DNA of 64,000 nucleotides from Saccharibacillus qingshengii. GTDB lineage: Bacteria > Bacillota > Bacilli > Paenibacillales > Paenibacillaceae. The notes beneath the pieces were generated by a model, which saw only the letters and a program-made list of their open reading frames with translations, was not told the DNA's origin and made no database searches. This document shows, one piece after another, positions 16,375 to 26,336 of the stretch. Location: NCBI RefSeq assembly GCF_013185195.1, contig NZ_JAAZWC010000020.1, positions 1-64,000 of the forward strand, read 5' to 3'. The position numbers were made by a program, and so were the translations under genes. Position 1 is the first letter of the stretch. Each line of letters begins with the position of its first letter.

Positions 16375-17601
16375 ATGGGAAATGTTAACGTACTCAGCAA
16401 GCCGAAACGGAGAAGCCTGCTGGCAAGTGTAGGGATGAGCTGGTTGTTCGATGCCATGGATGTCGCGTTGATCTCGTTTGTCGCTGCGGCGCTCGCGGTC
16501 GAATGGTCGCTCGGACCCCAGCAGTTGGGTGTTCTGACTGCGATCAACTCGGTAGGGATGGCGGTAGGCGCCGCCTGTGCCGGTATCCTCGCGGACCGTT
16601 TCGGAAGAAAGTCGGTTCTGCTCTGGACCTTGTTGATCTTCTCGCTGGCGAGCGGATTATCCGCCGTCGCAACCGGCTTCGTGATGCTGTGTATTCTTCG
16701 CTTTATTTCCGGATTCGGCCTGGGCGGAGAACTGCCGGTCGCTTCCACGCTCGTATCCGAATCCGTACCTGCCAACGAACGCGGGCGGACGGTTGTGCTG
16801 CTGGAAAGTTTTTGGGCAGGCGGGTGGATTCTTGCCGCACTGATCGCTTACTTCATTATTCCGAATTTTGAATCCGGTTGGCGGATCGCGTTTGCCCTGG
16901 GAGCCCTGCCGGCTTTGTATGCGCTCTACCTGCGGAGAAAGATTGACGATTCTCCAAGATTCCTCGCGCAGAAAAACAAAGCCGAAAAAGTCGGTCTCAA
17001 ACAGCGCTTCGCTCAACTCTGGGCGCCCGAGTACCGCAAAACGTCGCTGATGCTCTGGATTCTCTGGTTTACGGTCGTCTTTTCCTACTATGGCATGTTC
17101 CTGTGGCTGCCGCAGGTCATGGTGTACAAAGATTACAGTTTGACCAAAAGCTTCGAGTATGTCCTGATCATGACCCTGGCGCAGCTGCCGGGTTACTTCA
17201 CCGCCGCCTACTTCATCGAGAAGTTCGGCCGCAAATTCGTACTGGTCGTTTATCTCGTGCTGACCGCTGCAAGCGCCATCTGGTTCGGTCTGGCCGATAC
17301 GACGGCGACGCTGCTGGCGGCAGGCATCTGCCTCTCGTTCTTCAACCTTGGGGCCTGGGGCGGACTGTACGCGTACACGCCTGAGCATTACCCGACGCAT
17401 ATGCGCACGACGGGAGCCGGTCTGGCCGCTTCGTTTGGACGGGTAGGCGGGATCATTGCTCCATTTCTCGTCGGTTGGATGATTTCGCAGGGCGTCGAGA
17501 TTTATGTGATCTTCGGGATGTTCTGCGGAATGATCCTGATCGGAGCCGCTTCGGTCGCTTTCCTGGGCAAAGAAACCAAAGGTACGGAGCTTGCGGAATA
17601 A
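16375..17601 (+). CDS. niaP: MFS transporter, probable niacin permease (NiaP/YceI-like)
   Basis: The protein has 408 residues from ATG 16375; ATG 16360 would add five residues but sits too close to the AGAGGA site. Twelve hydrophobic segments of the major facilitator fold are visible. Motif A is GILADRFGRKSVLL, and the sugar/acid-transporter region reads GFGLGGELPVASTLVSESVP. The blocks VVLLESFWAGGWILAALI, FSYYGMFLWLP, MTLAQLPGYFTAAY and FNLGAWGGLYAYTPEHYPT follow B. subtilis YceI (NiaP) almost word for word as I recall it. YceI imports nicotinate for NAD synthesis. Import of another aromatic acid cannot be excluded. Confidence 0.8.
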   Translation: MGNVNVLSKPKRRSLLASVGMSWLFDAMDVALISFVAAALAVEWSLGPQQLGVLTAINSVGMAVGAACAGILADRFGRKSVLLWTLLIFSLASGLSAVATGFVMLCILRFISGFGLGGELPVASTLVSESVPANERGRTVVLLESFWAGGWILAALIAYFIIPNFESGWRIAFALGALPALYALYLRRKIDDSPRFLAQKNKAEKVGLKQRFAQLWAPEYRKTSLMLWILWFTVVFSYYGMFLWLPQVMVYKDYSLTKSFEYVLIMTLAQLPGYFTAAYFIEKFGRKFVLVVYLVLTAASAIWFGLADTTATLLAAGICLSFFNLGAWGGLYAYTPEHYPTHMRTTGAGLAASFGRVGGIIAPFLVGWMISQGVEIYVIFGMFCGMILIGAASVAFLGKETKGTELAE

Positions 17602-17631
17602 CAGAACTTCATCGGTTGGGCAGGTATGCCG

Positions 17632-17667
17632 GGTCCGGTTCCTCTCGGGGAATCGGGCTTTTTTTCC
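17632..17667 (+). terminator. Terminator after niaP-like gene
   Basis: CCGGTTCC and GGGAATCGG pair around TCTC and are followed by seven T. The stem is imperfect. Confidence 0.65.
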
Positions 17668-17754
17668 ATTAATAGGTTATTCTATAGAGGGGACGCCAAA
17701 GAACGGGTAATAAGAAGAAAGAAAACATCCAAGAACAGCAATGGAGGGGAAAAG

Positions 17755-19665
17755 ATGCGAAATCGTTCGTTGAAAAAAGGAGTCTGTCTGATGCTCGCCT
17801 GTCTGCTGGTCGGACTGTTGGCGGCCTGTGCAGGAACCGGAACATCCGCTTCCGCCCGCGAGCCGAACAAACCGAAGCAGAGCGGCAAAACGGAAGGAAC
17901 CCAAAAGATCGCTCCGGTGCTTGCAGTCAACAGCTCCGCGGCCTCGACTTTTGTAGGCAAGCACGGTCGGCTTCAAGTGAAAAACGGCAAATTGACCGAT
18001 GCTTCGGGCAAATCGGTACAGCTGAAAGGGATGAGCTCGCACGGCATTCAATGGTTCGGCGATTACGTCAACAAAGACAGTATGAAATGGCTGCGTGACG
18101 ACTGGGGATTGAATGTGTTTCGGGTTGCCATGTATACGGACTCGAACGGGTACATTTCAAATCCGGCGCTGAAAAACAAAGTGAAGCAGGCGGTGGACGA
18201 TGCGATCGAGCTGGGCGTGTACGTGATCGTCGATTGGCATATTTTGTCCGATGGCGATCCGAATACCTACAAAGCGCAGTCGAAAGCTTTCTTCAAGGAG
18301 ATGGCGCAGACCTACGGGGATACGCCGAATATCATCTACGAGATCGCCAACGAACCCAACGGAAATGTGACTTGGGCCAAACAGATCAAACCGTATGCGG
18401 AAGAAGTCATCAAGGTCATCCGTGCGGAAGATCCGGATAACCCGATTATTGTCGGTACGGGAACCTGGAGCCAGGACATTCAAGATGCCGCGGCTTCGCC
18501 TCTCAAAGACAGCAATGTGCTGTACGCGGTGCATTTCTATGCGGGAACGCACGGAGCGTGGCTGCGCGACCGGATCGATGCCGCCATGAAGCAGGGACTG
18601 GCGGTCTTCGTCAGCGAATGGGGAACAAGCGATGCTTCCGGAAACGGCGGCCCTTACCTGACCCAAGCCAAAGAATGGACCGATTTCATGGCCAACCGGG
18701 GGATCAGCTGGGCCAACTGGTCGCTCGCGGATAAGCAGGAAGCGTCGGCCGCTCTGGCTCCGGGAGCAAGTTTCAAAGGCGGATGGACCTCCTCGCAGTT
18801 GAGTGCATCGGGCAAGTTCGTGCGCGAACAGATGCGTAAAGGCACAGCGCCGGTTACGGGAGGAAGCACACCTGCGGTGCAGATCCCGGCACAGGTCAAA
18901 GGGCTGAAAGCGTCGGCCGGCCGTTCCCAAGTCGCGTTGACCTGGAACGCCGTACCGGGTGCAGGCAGCTATATGCTCAAGCGCGCCGAAGGCGGCGGCA
19001 GTTATACCGTCCTGCAAAAAGGCATCAAGGGAACGTCGTTCACCGATCAGTCGGTCGTCAACGGCAAAACCTATCGGTACAAAATAAGCGCGGTAAACGC
19101 CAAAGGCGCCGGAGCCGATTCGGCCGAAGTATCCGCCAAACCGGCAGCGTCAGGCGGGACTCCTACTCCTGCCGTACCGACGCCGGTTACGCCTCCCCCT
19201 TCGGGCGCGAACGCCGGAAGCCTGGTGCTGATGCAGCGCAGCCTGGACGACAATCCGTCGGACAACGCGCTGCGGCCCGTATTCAATATCCGCAATACGG
19301 GTTCCTCGGCCGTTTCGCTCAAGAATGTAAAGATTCGCTATTACTATACGAATGAGAGCCAAGCGGGGCAGAACTATTTCTGTGATTGGGCACAGATGGG
19401 GGCTTCGAACGTCAAAGCTGTCTTCGGCAGAACGCAAGGTGCTCCGGAAGGAGCCGCCGATTACGTGGAATTGAGCTTCGTTTCGGGTTCGATTCCAGCA
19501 AACGGCGAGACCGGAGAAATCCAGTCGCGGATTCATAACAGTGCCTGGAGCGATTACGATGAAACGGATGACTATTCGTACGCACCGGGTCAGCTTGAGT
19601 TTGCCGAGTCGAAACATGCCGTGCTGATCGTGAACGGTACACGGATGTTCGGCTTGGAGCCGTAA
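17755..19665 (+). CDS. GH5 endoglucanase lipoprotein with FN3 and CBM3
   Basis: The protein has 636 residues, starting at ATG 17755 behind ATGGAGGGG. The N-terminus ends in the lipobox LLAAC (Cys25), so it should be lipid-anchored on the outer face of the membrane. The GH5 catalytic domain (about 70-360) carries the acid/base Glu in YEIANEPNG and the nucleophile Glu in [10 protein letters not shown]. An FN3 domain (about 375-465) and a Pro/Thr linker follow. The C-terminal cellulose-binding CBM3 (about 480-636) includes [11 protein letters not shown] and [11 protein letters not shown]. It should cut beta-1,4-glucan. Secreted relatives are usually released, so a lipid anchor on a cellulose-binding enzyme is unusual. 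No partner cellulase lies nearby. Confidence 0.9.
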   Translation: MRNRSLKKGVCLMLACLLVGLLAACAGTGTSASAREPNKPKQSGKTEGTQKIAPVLAVNSSAASTFVGKHGRLQVKNGKLTDASGKSVQLKGMSSHGIQWFGDYVNKDSMKWLRDDWGLNVFRVAMYTDSNGYISNPALKNKVKQAVDDAIELGVYVIVDWHILSDGDPNTYKAQSKAFFKEMAQTYGDTPNIIYEIANEPNGNVTWAKQIKPYAEEVIKVIRAEDPDNPIIVGTGTWSQDIQDAAASPLKDSNVLYAVHFYAGTHGAWLRDRIDAAMKQGLAVFVSEWGTSDASGNGGPYLTQAKEWTDFMANRGISWANWSLADKQEASAALAPGASFKGGWTSSQLSASGKFVREQMRKGTAPVTGGSTPAVQIPAQVKGLKASAGRSQVALTWNAVPGAGSYMLKRAEGGGSYTVLQKGIKGTSFTDQSVVNGKTYRYKISAVNAKGAGADSAEVSAKPAASGGTPTPAVPTPVTPPPSGANAGSLVLMQRSLDDNPSDNALRPVFNIRNTGSSAVSLKNVKIRYYYTNESQAGQNYFCDWAQMGASNVKAVFGRTQGAPEGAADYVELSFVSGSIPANGETGEIQSRIHNSAWSDYDETDDYSYAPGQLEFAESKHAVLIVNGTRMFGLEP

Positions 19666-19720
19666 GCGAGGGGAGAAGAAGGAACAGAAAAGTTGGCTGC
19701 AGCTGACACGCTTTGGCATT

Positions 19721-19749
19721 TTGCAACGATTTGCTGCCCGGGGTAGAAT
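19721..19749 (+). promoter_or_regulatory. Sigma-A promoter of pepF
   Basis: TTGCAA (19721-19726), a 17-base spacer and TAGAAT (19744-19749). Confidence 0.65.
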
Positions 19750-19861
19750 AAAAGGGCGTATTCTTGAACCGGATCCAAGCGGTACCGGATAGGCGCGAAC
19801 GCGAATGGGCTGCATGGCCCTGCCGCTGCCGCGCCTTATTTCATGAAGAGGAGTGAAGACG

Positions 19862-21673
19862 ATGAGCGAGAAAGTATCGATGCGTTCCGAGGTTCCGGAG
19901 GCTTCGACCTGGAATCTGGAGCATTTGTTCTTGACGGAAGACGATTGGAACCAAGAATTGGAACAGACGCTGCAGAGTGCCCAAGAAGTGACTCGGTTTC
20001 AGGGACGTCTGGGAGAAGGGGCCTCCGTGCTGCTGCAGTGTCTGAGCGCGCATGAAGCCGTATTGGAAAGAGCACGCAAGGTAGGGGCTTACGCGCATCT
20101 GCGGCAGACCGAGGACGGGACCAATCCCGACAATCAAGCCCGCTCGGCCAAGTCGGGCGATGCGCTGACAAAGCTTGCCGCCGAGTTTACGTTTATCGAC
20201 TCCGAGATTCTGGGGCTCGAAGACGGAACGATCGAACGCTATCTGGCCGAAGAGCCCGGATTGGCGGAATTTGAGCGCAGTTTGAAGCTGCTGCTGAAGC
20301 AAAAACCGCATAGTCTGTCGCCCGAAACGGAAAAGGTGCTGGCTTCGCTGTCGGAAGTGCACGGCGCCCCGTATCGAACCTATCTGCGCGGCAAGCTGGC
20401 CGACATGACGTTTGCAAGCGTCGAGGTGGACGGCAACCGTTATCCGGTATCGTTCGCTTCGTACGAAACCGATTACGAAATGCACGCCAATACCGAACTG
20501 CGCCGCAGCTCATTCGCTTCGTTCAGCCGAGGGCTGCACGCTTACCGCAACACTTTTGCGGAAGCTTATGCCGCGGAAGTGAAACGTCAGGTAGTCATGT
20601 CCCGTCTGCGGAATTACGATTCGGTGACGCAGATGCTGCTTGAGCCGCAGCAGGTGACGGAAGAGATGTACGAAGCGGTTCTCGATACGATCCAGACGGA
20701 ACTTGCGCCGCATATGCGCAAATATGCCGAATTGAAGAAGAAGGTACTCGGGCTGGATACGTTGTATTATTGCGATCTCAAAGCGCCGCTTGATCCGGAA
20801 TACAGTCCGTCGATCACTTATGAAGAAGCCTGCCGAACGGTACAAGGCGCGCTTGGGGTACTGGGCGACGAATACGGAGAGATCGTCGAAGCGGCGTTCA
20901 CGCAGCGCTGGGTCGATCACGCGACCAATGTCGGCAAATCGACCGGAGCCTTCTGCGCATCGATCTACGGTTCGCATTCCTATATCCTGATGTCCTGGGC
21001 CGATAATATGCGCGGGGCGTTTACGCTGGCGCATGAAGTGGGACATGCCGGACACCTTATGTTGGGCGCGCGCTACCAGCGGATGGCCAATTCCCGCCCG
21101 TCGCTCTATTTCATCGAAGCCCCGTCGACGATGAATGAACTGCTGCTCGCGGAGCATCTTCGCGCGCAGTCGGAAGACAAACGTCTGCGCCGCTGGGTCA
21201 TCATGCAGCTGCTTAATACGTATTATCACAATTTCGTGACCCATCTGCTCGAAGGCGAACTCCAGCGCCGGGTCTATGCCCGTGCCATGGACGACCAGGC
21301 GATCACCGCCAAAGTGCTGAGCGATCTCAAAGGCGAAGTGCTGTCTTCCTTCTGGGGCGACACGCTGGAGCTGACCGAAGATGCGAAGCTGACCTGGATG
21401 AGACAGCCTCACTATTATATGGGCTTGTATCCGTATACGTATTCGGCGGGACTGACGCTGTCCACCGCGATGATGCAGATCATCCGGGAAGAAGGCCAGC
21501 CGGCCGTGGACCGCTGGTTGGACACGCTCAAAGCGGGAGGGTCGAAAACGCCGCTCGAGCTGGCCCAGATGGCCGGTGTGGATATGTCCGATCCGGCTAC
21601 GATCCGCAGCGCCGTCGATTATGTCGGTTCGCTTGTGAGTGAGCTGTGCGAGCTGTTTGAAGAAGAGATCTAG
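19862..21673 (+). CDS. pepF: Oligoendopeptidase F (M3 metallopeptidase)
   Basis: The protein has 603 residues, the standard PepF length, from ATG 19862 behind GAGGAGTGA. The zinc motif is FTLAHEVGHAGH near residue 390; the third ligand is the Glu of IEAPSTMNELLLAEHL about 28 residues on. The N-terminal helical domain (about 110-185) matches the Oligopeptidase F family. It is a cytosolic thimet-like enzyme that cleaves peptides of roughly 6-20 residues. It is clearly distinct from the shorter M3 pair at 37067 and 38853. The gene is monocistronic and ends at a strong terminator. Confidence 0.92.
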   Translation: MSEKVSMRSEVPEASTWNLEHLFLTEDDWNQELEQTLQSAQEVTRFQGRLGEGASVLLQCLSAHEAVLERARKVGAYAHLRQTEDGTNPDNQARSAKSGDALTKLAAEFTFIDSEILGLEDGTIERYLAEEPGLAEFERSLKLLLKQKPHSLSPETEKVLASLSEVHGAPYRTYLRGKLADMTFASVEVDGNRYPVSFASYETDYEMHANTELRRSSFASFSRGLHAYRNTFAEAYAAEVKRQVVMSRLRNYDSVTQMLLEPQQVTEEMYEAVLDTIQTELAPHMRKYAELKKKVLGLDTLYYCDLKAPLDPEYSPSITYEEACRTVQGALGVLGDEYGEIVEAAFTQRWVDHATNVGKSTGAFCASIYGSHSYILMSWADNMRGAFTLAHEVGHAGHLMLGARYQRMANSRPSLYFIEAPSTMNELLLAEHLRAQSEDKRLRRWVIMQLLNTYYHNFVTHLLEGELQRRVYARAMDDQAITAKVLSDLKGEVLSSFWGDTLELTEDAKLTWMRQPHYYMGLYPYTYSAGLTLSTAMMQIIREEGQPAVDRWLDTLKAGGSKTPLELAQMAGVDMSDPATIRSAVDYVGSLVSELCELFEEEI

Positions 21674-21766
21674 CCGGTAAGCCTGCGCGGCGAACGATCC
21701 GAATAGCGGCCTGCGCATAACGGCGGCTTGCGAACAGCCTCGCCCGAATACCCGAATAGAAGTGCC

Positions 21767-21815
21767 AAAAAGACCGTTCCGCGGGAATCTTGGATTCCTG
21801 GCGGGACGGTCTTTT
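21767..21815. terminator. Bidirectional terminator
   Basis: AAAAGACCGTTCCGC and the complementary GCGGGACGGTCTTTT pair with few mismatches, enclosing a second stem, GGAATC and GATTCC. It separates pepF (+) from mhqN (-). Confidence 0.85.
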
Positions 21816-21881
21816 GGGATCGGCTGGGCACAGCCAGGAAGTAGGCAGCAGCCGCAAGCCGCAAGGCGGGCGGCGTTCCAA

Positions 21882-22508
21882 TCAGAAGCGGTCGAACGTC
21901 ACGAATTCCGATACCGGTTTGCGGTAGCCGCGGGGACGGCGTTTCGAGGAATCTTCTTTGCCGATCGTAATCAGCATGACGGGCGTCAGATGATCGGGAG
22001 CGCCAACGGCTTCGCGCACGGCCTGCGGATCAAATCCGATCATCGGGCAGGTATCCCAGCCTTTGTCTTTGGCGATCAGCATGAGCAGCATCGCGGACAA
22101 GCTGGCATTGCGGATCGCTTCGTCACGCTGGAATTGTTCGCCGCGCCGTTCGTAGAATTCCGTCACGTCGCGGACCGTCGTCTCGAATTCGGAGCGGTCG
22201 ATGATGCCAAGCGACAGGAAGCCTTCGTTCATGTCGGCGATATGGGTATGAGCCTGCGTATCGCCGAATACGGCGATGACGGCTGAAGCGAGTTTGATTT
22301 TATATTGACCGCCGGAAGCCTGATAGACTTTTTCCTTGATGTCTTCGTCGGTGACAGCGGCATAATGGGCATGCTGAAGATTGAAGGCCGAAGGCGCAAG
22401 CTTGACTCCTTCGAAGATCTCGACCAACTCCTGTCGGGAGATCGGCGTGTCGGGCATGAATTTGATCGCGGAATGGCGGTTTTGGATAAGCATGTTCAGA
22501 TCCTGCAT
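21882..22508 (-). CDS. mhqN: NAD(P)H nitroreductase/quinone reductase, MhqN-like
   Basis: The protein has 208 residues. It matches B. subtilis MhqN closely as I recall it: LAPSAFNLQHAHY, FYERRGEQFQRDEAIRNASL, MLLMLIAKDKGWDTCPMIGF and the C-terminal RRPRGYRKPVSEFV. MhqN belongs to the quinone and thiol-stress response and probably uses FMN with NAD(P)H. The promoter region (22509-22650) is very AT-rich. Read on the minus strand it contains TTACTTACTTTTAAATATC, which may be an operator for a redox-sensing regulator of MarR/HxlR type; this is unproven. Confidence 0.85.
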   Translation of the reverse strand: MQDLNMLIQNRHSAIKFMPDTPISRQELVEIFEGVKLAPSAFNLQHAHYAAVTDEDIKEKVYQASGGQYKIKLASAVIAVFGDTQAHTHIADMNEGFLSLGIIDRSEFETTVRDVTEFYERRGEQFQRDEAIRNASLSAMLLMLIAKDKGWDTCPMIGFDPQAVREAVGAPDHLTPVMLITIGKEDSSKRRPRGYRKPVSEFVTFDRF

Positions 22509-22650
22509 GAGGGCACCTGCATTTCTATAGATTGGGTTAATAGGGGAGCGGAAGCTCGGTTTGTTCGGGTGCTATGTATCTGTATGATAATAGATATTTA
22601 AAAGTAAGTAAATAATTAAAATAAAGAATAAATGCCGGTTCAAACGAACC

Positions 22651-22681
22651 AAAAAGGCTTCCCTCAGCGGGAAGCCTTTTT
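22651..22681. terminator. Terminator of the DUF4309 gene
   Basis: AAAAAGGCTTCCC and GGGAAGCCTTTTT form a perfect stem around TCAGC, with T-tracts on either strand. It mainly serves the minus-strand gene ending at 22714. Confidence 0.9.
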
Positions 22682-22713
22682 GAATAGAGCCGGCGAACTG
22701 AACGGTTGGGCGT

Positions 22714-23304
22714 TCAGCTTTTGACCAGATTGATATGCGACAAATCCAGCGAGTTGTTAAAAATAAATTCGACATGATAGGCGCCGCGTTTGTACGTCAG
22801 CTTGGTCTGGATCGAATTGCCGGTTTTGATCGTGGTGGTGGAAGCCGGGGTATACCAGGCTTTTTTGACCATCGCGACCGTCATGCCGCCAATGTTCGTC
22901 TGCCGTTCCACATTGGTGCCGAAATAGCGGATTTCCTTGAGTACGCCTGCCGCATTATAGGACATAGCGTAACCCGGATTGCCCATATTGGCCGAATAGC
23001 TGTCGAAGCCCGAAGCCGAAGTGCGGCTCACATCCGGCGAACCGAACTTCTCGATCACTTCGCTCCGCTTCGTTTCTCCGACAACAAATCCGGCCGCATT
23101 GCCGGGGAATTCGCCTTTGAGAGCCGGTTTGTAGAATGTATTCAGCTGTTTGAGTGCCATTGCGCTGTACGAAGCGGTTGGGGCCTGCGCTGCCGATGCC
23201 GAAGGCAGGGGAAGTTGGGTGGCGGCTCCGAGAGAACCGATCGCAATTACGCCCGCGGCGGACAAGGCGAGCAAGGCTTGGCGTGCCCGGTTGACGGTAT
23301 TCAT
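22714..23304 (-). CDS. Secreted YjgB-like protein (DUF4309)
   Basis: The protein has 196 residues, starting at ATG 23304 behind AAGGAGGAG; the longer frame from 23343 lacks a ribosome site. A signal peptide (ALLALSAAGVIAIGSLGAATQ, cleavage near ASAAQA) is followed by a DUF4309 domain. This includes GFVVGETKRSEVIEKFGSPD near residue 70, then the Gly/Tyr-rich YSANMGNPGYAMSYN, and IGGMTVAMVKKAW. The fold resembles the SmpA/BLIP-type repeats of YjgB in Bacilli. The function is unknown; it is exported to the wall or medium. Confidence 0.83.
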   Translation of the reverse strand: MNTVNRARQALLALSAAGVIAIGSLGAATQLPLPSASAAQAPTASYSAMALKQLNTFYKPALKGEFPGNAAGFVVGETKRSEVIEKFGSPDVSRTSASGFDSYSANMGNPGYAMSYNAAGVLKEIRYFGTNVERQTNIGGMTVAMVKKAWYTPASTTTIKTGNSIQTKLTYKRGAYHVEFIFNNSLDLSHINLVKS

Positions 23305-23401
23305 CTGAATCTCCTCCTTGTTGGACCTTGATCCTCTTCCCATTTTACCCGATTGAAAGAAGGGGAAACAAGCTGCGCCGCCGGAGGCCTCCCCACAGGG
23401 A

Positions 23402-25711
23402 TTAGGCTTTCTCTTGAAGTTCGCTGGCTGTGCCCGAGAAGAGTTTACGATATTGTCCCGGCGTGTGCCCAGTTTCTTTCTTGAATTTGCGGATAAAGTT
23501 CGGCGTATCCTGGTAGCCGATCCGCTGAATGATTTCCTTGAGCGGTTCGTCGGTGGTTGTCAATTCGACGATAGCCGCAGCCATTCGTTTCTGCCAGATA
23601 TACTGCACGAAGTTAGTCCCGACTTTTTCTTTGAACGAGCGGCTGAAATAGGACATGGAGATCGAATAATTGTGCGAAATGGTCTCCAGGCTCAGCGAAT
23701 GGTCGGCATAATGCTCGTCGATATACGCGACAATCGTGTCCATCAGCGTATGGGTCTCGCATTCTTCTTTTTGTTCGATCTGCTCGCACAGTCTGTTGAC
23801 GAGCTGCAGGAAACTTTGTTCGAGTTCGTCCGGCGACGAGAACGCTTCGATCGAAGGGATACTGCCGTACAGATTATCGACGCCGGCTTCGTCGGCCGCT
23901 TTGAGAATCGTATTCAGGATATCGAACCCGATACAGCGCATATATCTGGCGGATAAGCCCGGCGCGCGCAGCGATGCCGCCGCTTCGGTAATCGAATGGA
24001 CGGCCACATCGGCGCTGCCCTGCTTGAGACTCTGGGCCAACTTGAGCAGGACGGTCTTCGGCACCCAAGTGGCTTGTCCGGTCTCTTCCGTCAAGTCGCT
24101 GAAATAGGCGAGGCTTCCGCCTGTCGTGCGAGTCCGCGATTCAAAAGCGGAGCAGGCTTCAATAAACGATTGGCTGAGCCGGCCCGGACCTGCCGAGCAG
24201 GTTCCGATACCGAGCGAAGGATTCAGGCGGCCGATGCCTTGAAGATGGTCGTACACCGCCTGTACGATCCGTCCGATCTGCGCGGATTCGTCCAGATCGC
24301 CTACAGGATCGAATCCGACGATAAGCGCGATCTGATCGGGCTTGGGCAGTTCGGCCCCGTAGAGACGAGCCCCCAATTCCGGATACTCGGCTTCGGTCAG
24401 CATGGTCAGCATCAGCTGCCAGTCCCGGGCTTCTTCCGGCGTACCCGCCGAGTGTTCGCGGCCAATCAGCATAGCGAAATAATGCGAGCGGCCGAAGTCC
24501 AACCCGAACGACTCGGGCTGACCCGGCGCAGGACCCGCATCGTCCCCGTGACGGAGCAGCATCAGCAGAAAATGGTTGCGGGCGTACGGTTCCTGCAGAT
24601 CGGCCCGTTCGCTGTAAGCCTGCAGCGCCGAGCGGATCCGTTCAAGTTCGTTGAGCGGATGGGTGTCCGGCAGCGAATCGGGCGGATGGCTCCGGGATAC
24701 CGGTTTGGATTCCGCAAATTCGGACAGTTGAAAAATAGGGCTGTACTGCCGACGCGCAAGCAGCAGAGCGCCGACGCCGCCGAACACGACGACGATCGAG
24801 AATAAAGCGACAATAAAGCTCCGGATATGTAGCACGCTGCTGAAGAACTGCGAACTTGGCATCAGGGTCACATACTCCCAGCCGTTCAGTTCCGATTTGA
24901 CCGAAACGACCGAATGCGGCACGCCGCCGATCTGGATACTGTGCGTACCGGTAGGCAAAGACACCAGCGAACCCAACGCCTGGCTGTCCAACGGCTCATC
25001 CTGGTTGCTTTTTACCGCGAGAACCTGGCCTTCGGCGTCGAAAATATAGGAAGAACCTTCGTAACCGCCCAGAATAGAGTCGATCAGGCCGGTCAGACTG
25101 GATTCTTTGACAAAATACATCAAGGTGCCGTGGGGGTTCGGACTGTTCGGTACAAGCGGCACCAAATAAACGAGCGTGGACTGCGCGTAACCGGAAGCCC
25201 GTTCTACCCGGTCGGCCGGACGCATCGTCGTATAGCGAACTTCGTTCAAATCGCGTTCCACCGTCTGGGCGGACCAGTTCCTGAACCGGTATTTGTCGGC
25301 AAATACATCCAGATCGTACATGCCCACGCTGGAATAGATCCGCGGATCGCCGCGGAAATAGAGAAACATCTCATCTACAATCGGACTGGCCGCTTTGTAA
25401 TTGCCCAGTGCATCGATCGCTTCCAGGCTGTAATAGGCATCATGCACACGGTAGCGGCTCAGATTCGGATCGTAAGCGGCGCGCGACGCGATATCGTTCA
25501 GCTGCTGCAGATGGGTATCGACAATCGTTTCCGCCTGCGTCAGTTGATTGAGATGGGACCGTTCGATCTGCGACCGAAGATTGGAAGCCGTATTATGGTA
25601 CAGAACGAAAGTCAGACAGATGAGCGGAATCAGCAGGACGAAGAGATAAGAAGAGATATATTTCAGAAAAAGCCGGGACTTGAAGTAGCTCGGTTTGACC
25701 GTCACTTTCAT
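23402..25711 (-). CDS. Membrane-bound Cache sensor / AraC-type transcriptional regulator
   Basis: The protein has 769 residues, starting at ATG 25711 behind GAAAGGAG. It is a one-component sensor. The first membrane helix is near residues 15-37 (YISSYLFVLLIPLICLTFV). An extracellular dCache-like domain of about 250 residues follows, then a second helix near 296-320 (FIVALFSIVVVFGGVGALLL). After it come a linker domain and a C-terminal AraC pair of helix-turn-helix units (about 660-760: LSLETISHNYSISMSYFSRSFK, and IIQRIGYQDTPNFIRKFKKETGHTPGQYR). In Paenibacillaceae such regulators stand next to, and activate, LplB/YtcP-type sugar transporters. This one is divergent from just such an operon at 26337, so an extracellular or binding-protein-bound sugar is the likely signal. 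Confidence 0.88.
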   Translation of the reverse strand: MKVTVKPSYFKSRLFLKYISSYLFVLLIPLICLTFVLYHNTASNLRSQIERSHLNQLTQAETIVDTHLQQLNDIASRAAYDPNLSRYRVHDAYYSLEAIDALGNYKAASPIVDEMFLYFRGDPRIYSSVGMYDLDVFADKYRFRNWSAQTVERDLNEVRYTTMRPADRVERASGYAQSTLVYLVPLVPNSPNPHGTLMYFVKESSLTGLIDSILGGYEGSSYIFDAEGQVLAVKSNQDEPLDSQALGSLVSLPTGTHSIQIGGVPHSVVSVKSELNGWEYVTLMPSSQFFSSVLHIRSFIVALFSIVVVFGGVGALLLARRQYSPIFQLSEFAESKPVSRSHPPDSLPDTHPLNELERIRSALQAYSERADLQEPYARNHFLLMLLRHGDDAGPAPGQPESFGLDFGRSHYFAMLIGREHSAGTPEEARDWQLMLTMLTEAEYPELGARLYGAELPKPDQIALIVGFDPVGDLDESAQIGRIVQAVYDHLQGIGRLNPSLGIGTCSAGPGRLSQSFIEACSAFESRTRTTGGSLAYFSDLTEETGQATWVPKTVLLKLAQSLKQGSADVAVHSITEAAASLRAPGLSARYMRCIGFDILNTILKAADEAGVDNLYGSIPSIEAFSSPDELEQSFLQLVNRLCEQIEQKEECETHTLMDTIVAYIDEHYADHSLSLETISHNYSISMSYFSRSFKEKVGTNFVQYIWQKRMAAAIVELTTTDEPLKEIIQRIGYQDTPNFIRKFKKETGHTPGQYRKLFSGTASELQEKA

Positions 25712-26336
25712 TCGTATAGGCTCCTTTCGTTATCGCTGAATGCCGCGCTAGTCCCTTGACCGATAAAGAGGTTAGGTTGCGCCCCTCGAAAACCTTAGAT
25801 TTCATTCGGTCAAGGGACTTGGGTGTAGACAAAGTGTACGAGAGCAGCGGATTGTCAGGCAATATGTGGAATTTGACTCTTTTGCAAACGCTTTAATCGT
25901 GCTTCTATAGAGCGATCTTCCGCTTGGGAATGTGTCGTTTTTTACCTTTATCCGCTTGTGGGCGGTCCGATGCAGCCAGTTTGTATGAAATTTAAAATGG
26001 TTTTTCATGAAAAAACCTCGGGTTCTGTAATGTATTCTAACACATTTCACCGGATCTGCGGTTGTCAAAATCAACGACAGGACCAAAATGACATATTTAC
26101 GCTTTGTGCTCCTTTCGGTAAACTCGCTGTAAACCCAAAGACATGAAACGCGGAGTCAAGCGAATGGAAATGCTTACAAAAAGTTGATCCTTTCGCTTTG
26201 CGAGCCGAAAGGCCGGCTGCGGCAAAGATTTGACGCACGGGAGGGAAGTGGGAGGAATCAGAATGCTTGTCAGGTAATATGACTTTCCTATTACTTCTAC
26301 CTGATACGCGTACATTAAAACGAGGGAGTGAAGACG
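25712..26336. promoter_or_regulatory. 625-base regulatory region between the Cache-AraC gene and the transporter operon
   Basis: This divergent gap holds two CcpA cre-like sites with two mismatches each to TGWAANCGNTNWCA: TGCAAACGCTTTAA (25883-25896) and TGGAAATGCTTACA (26165-26178). It also holds a hairpin with arms CTTTGC (26196-26201) and GCAAAG (26222-26227). An inverted repeat with arms TCAGGTA (26270-26276) and TACCTGA (26298-26304) lies 30 bases before the ribosome site. No coding region was found. Carbon-catabolite control plus activation by the AraC protein would suit this layout. Confidence 0.45.
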
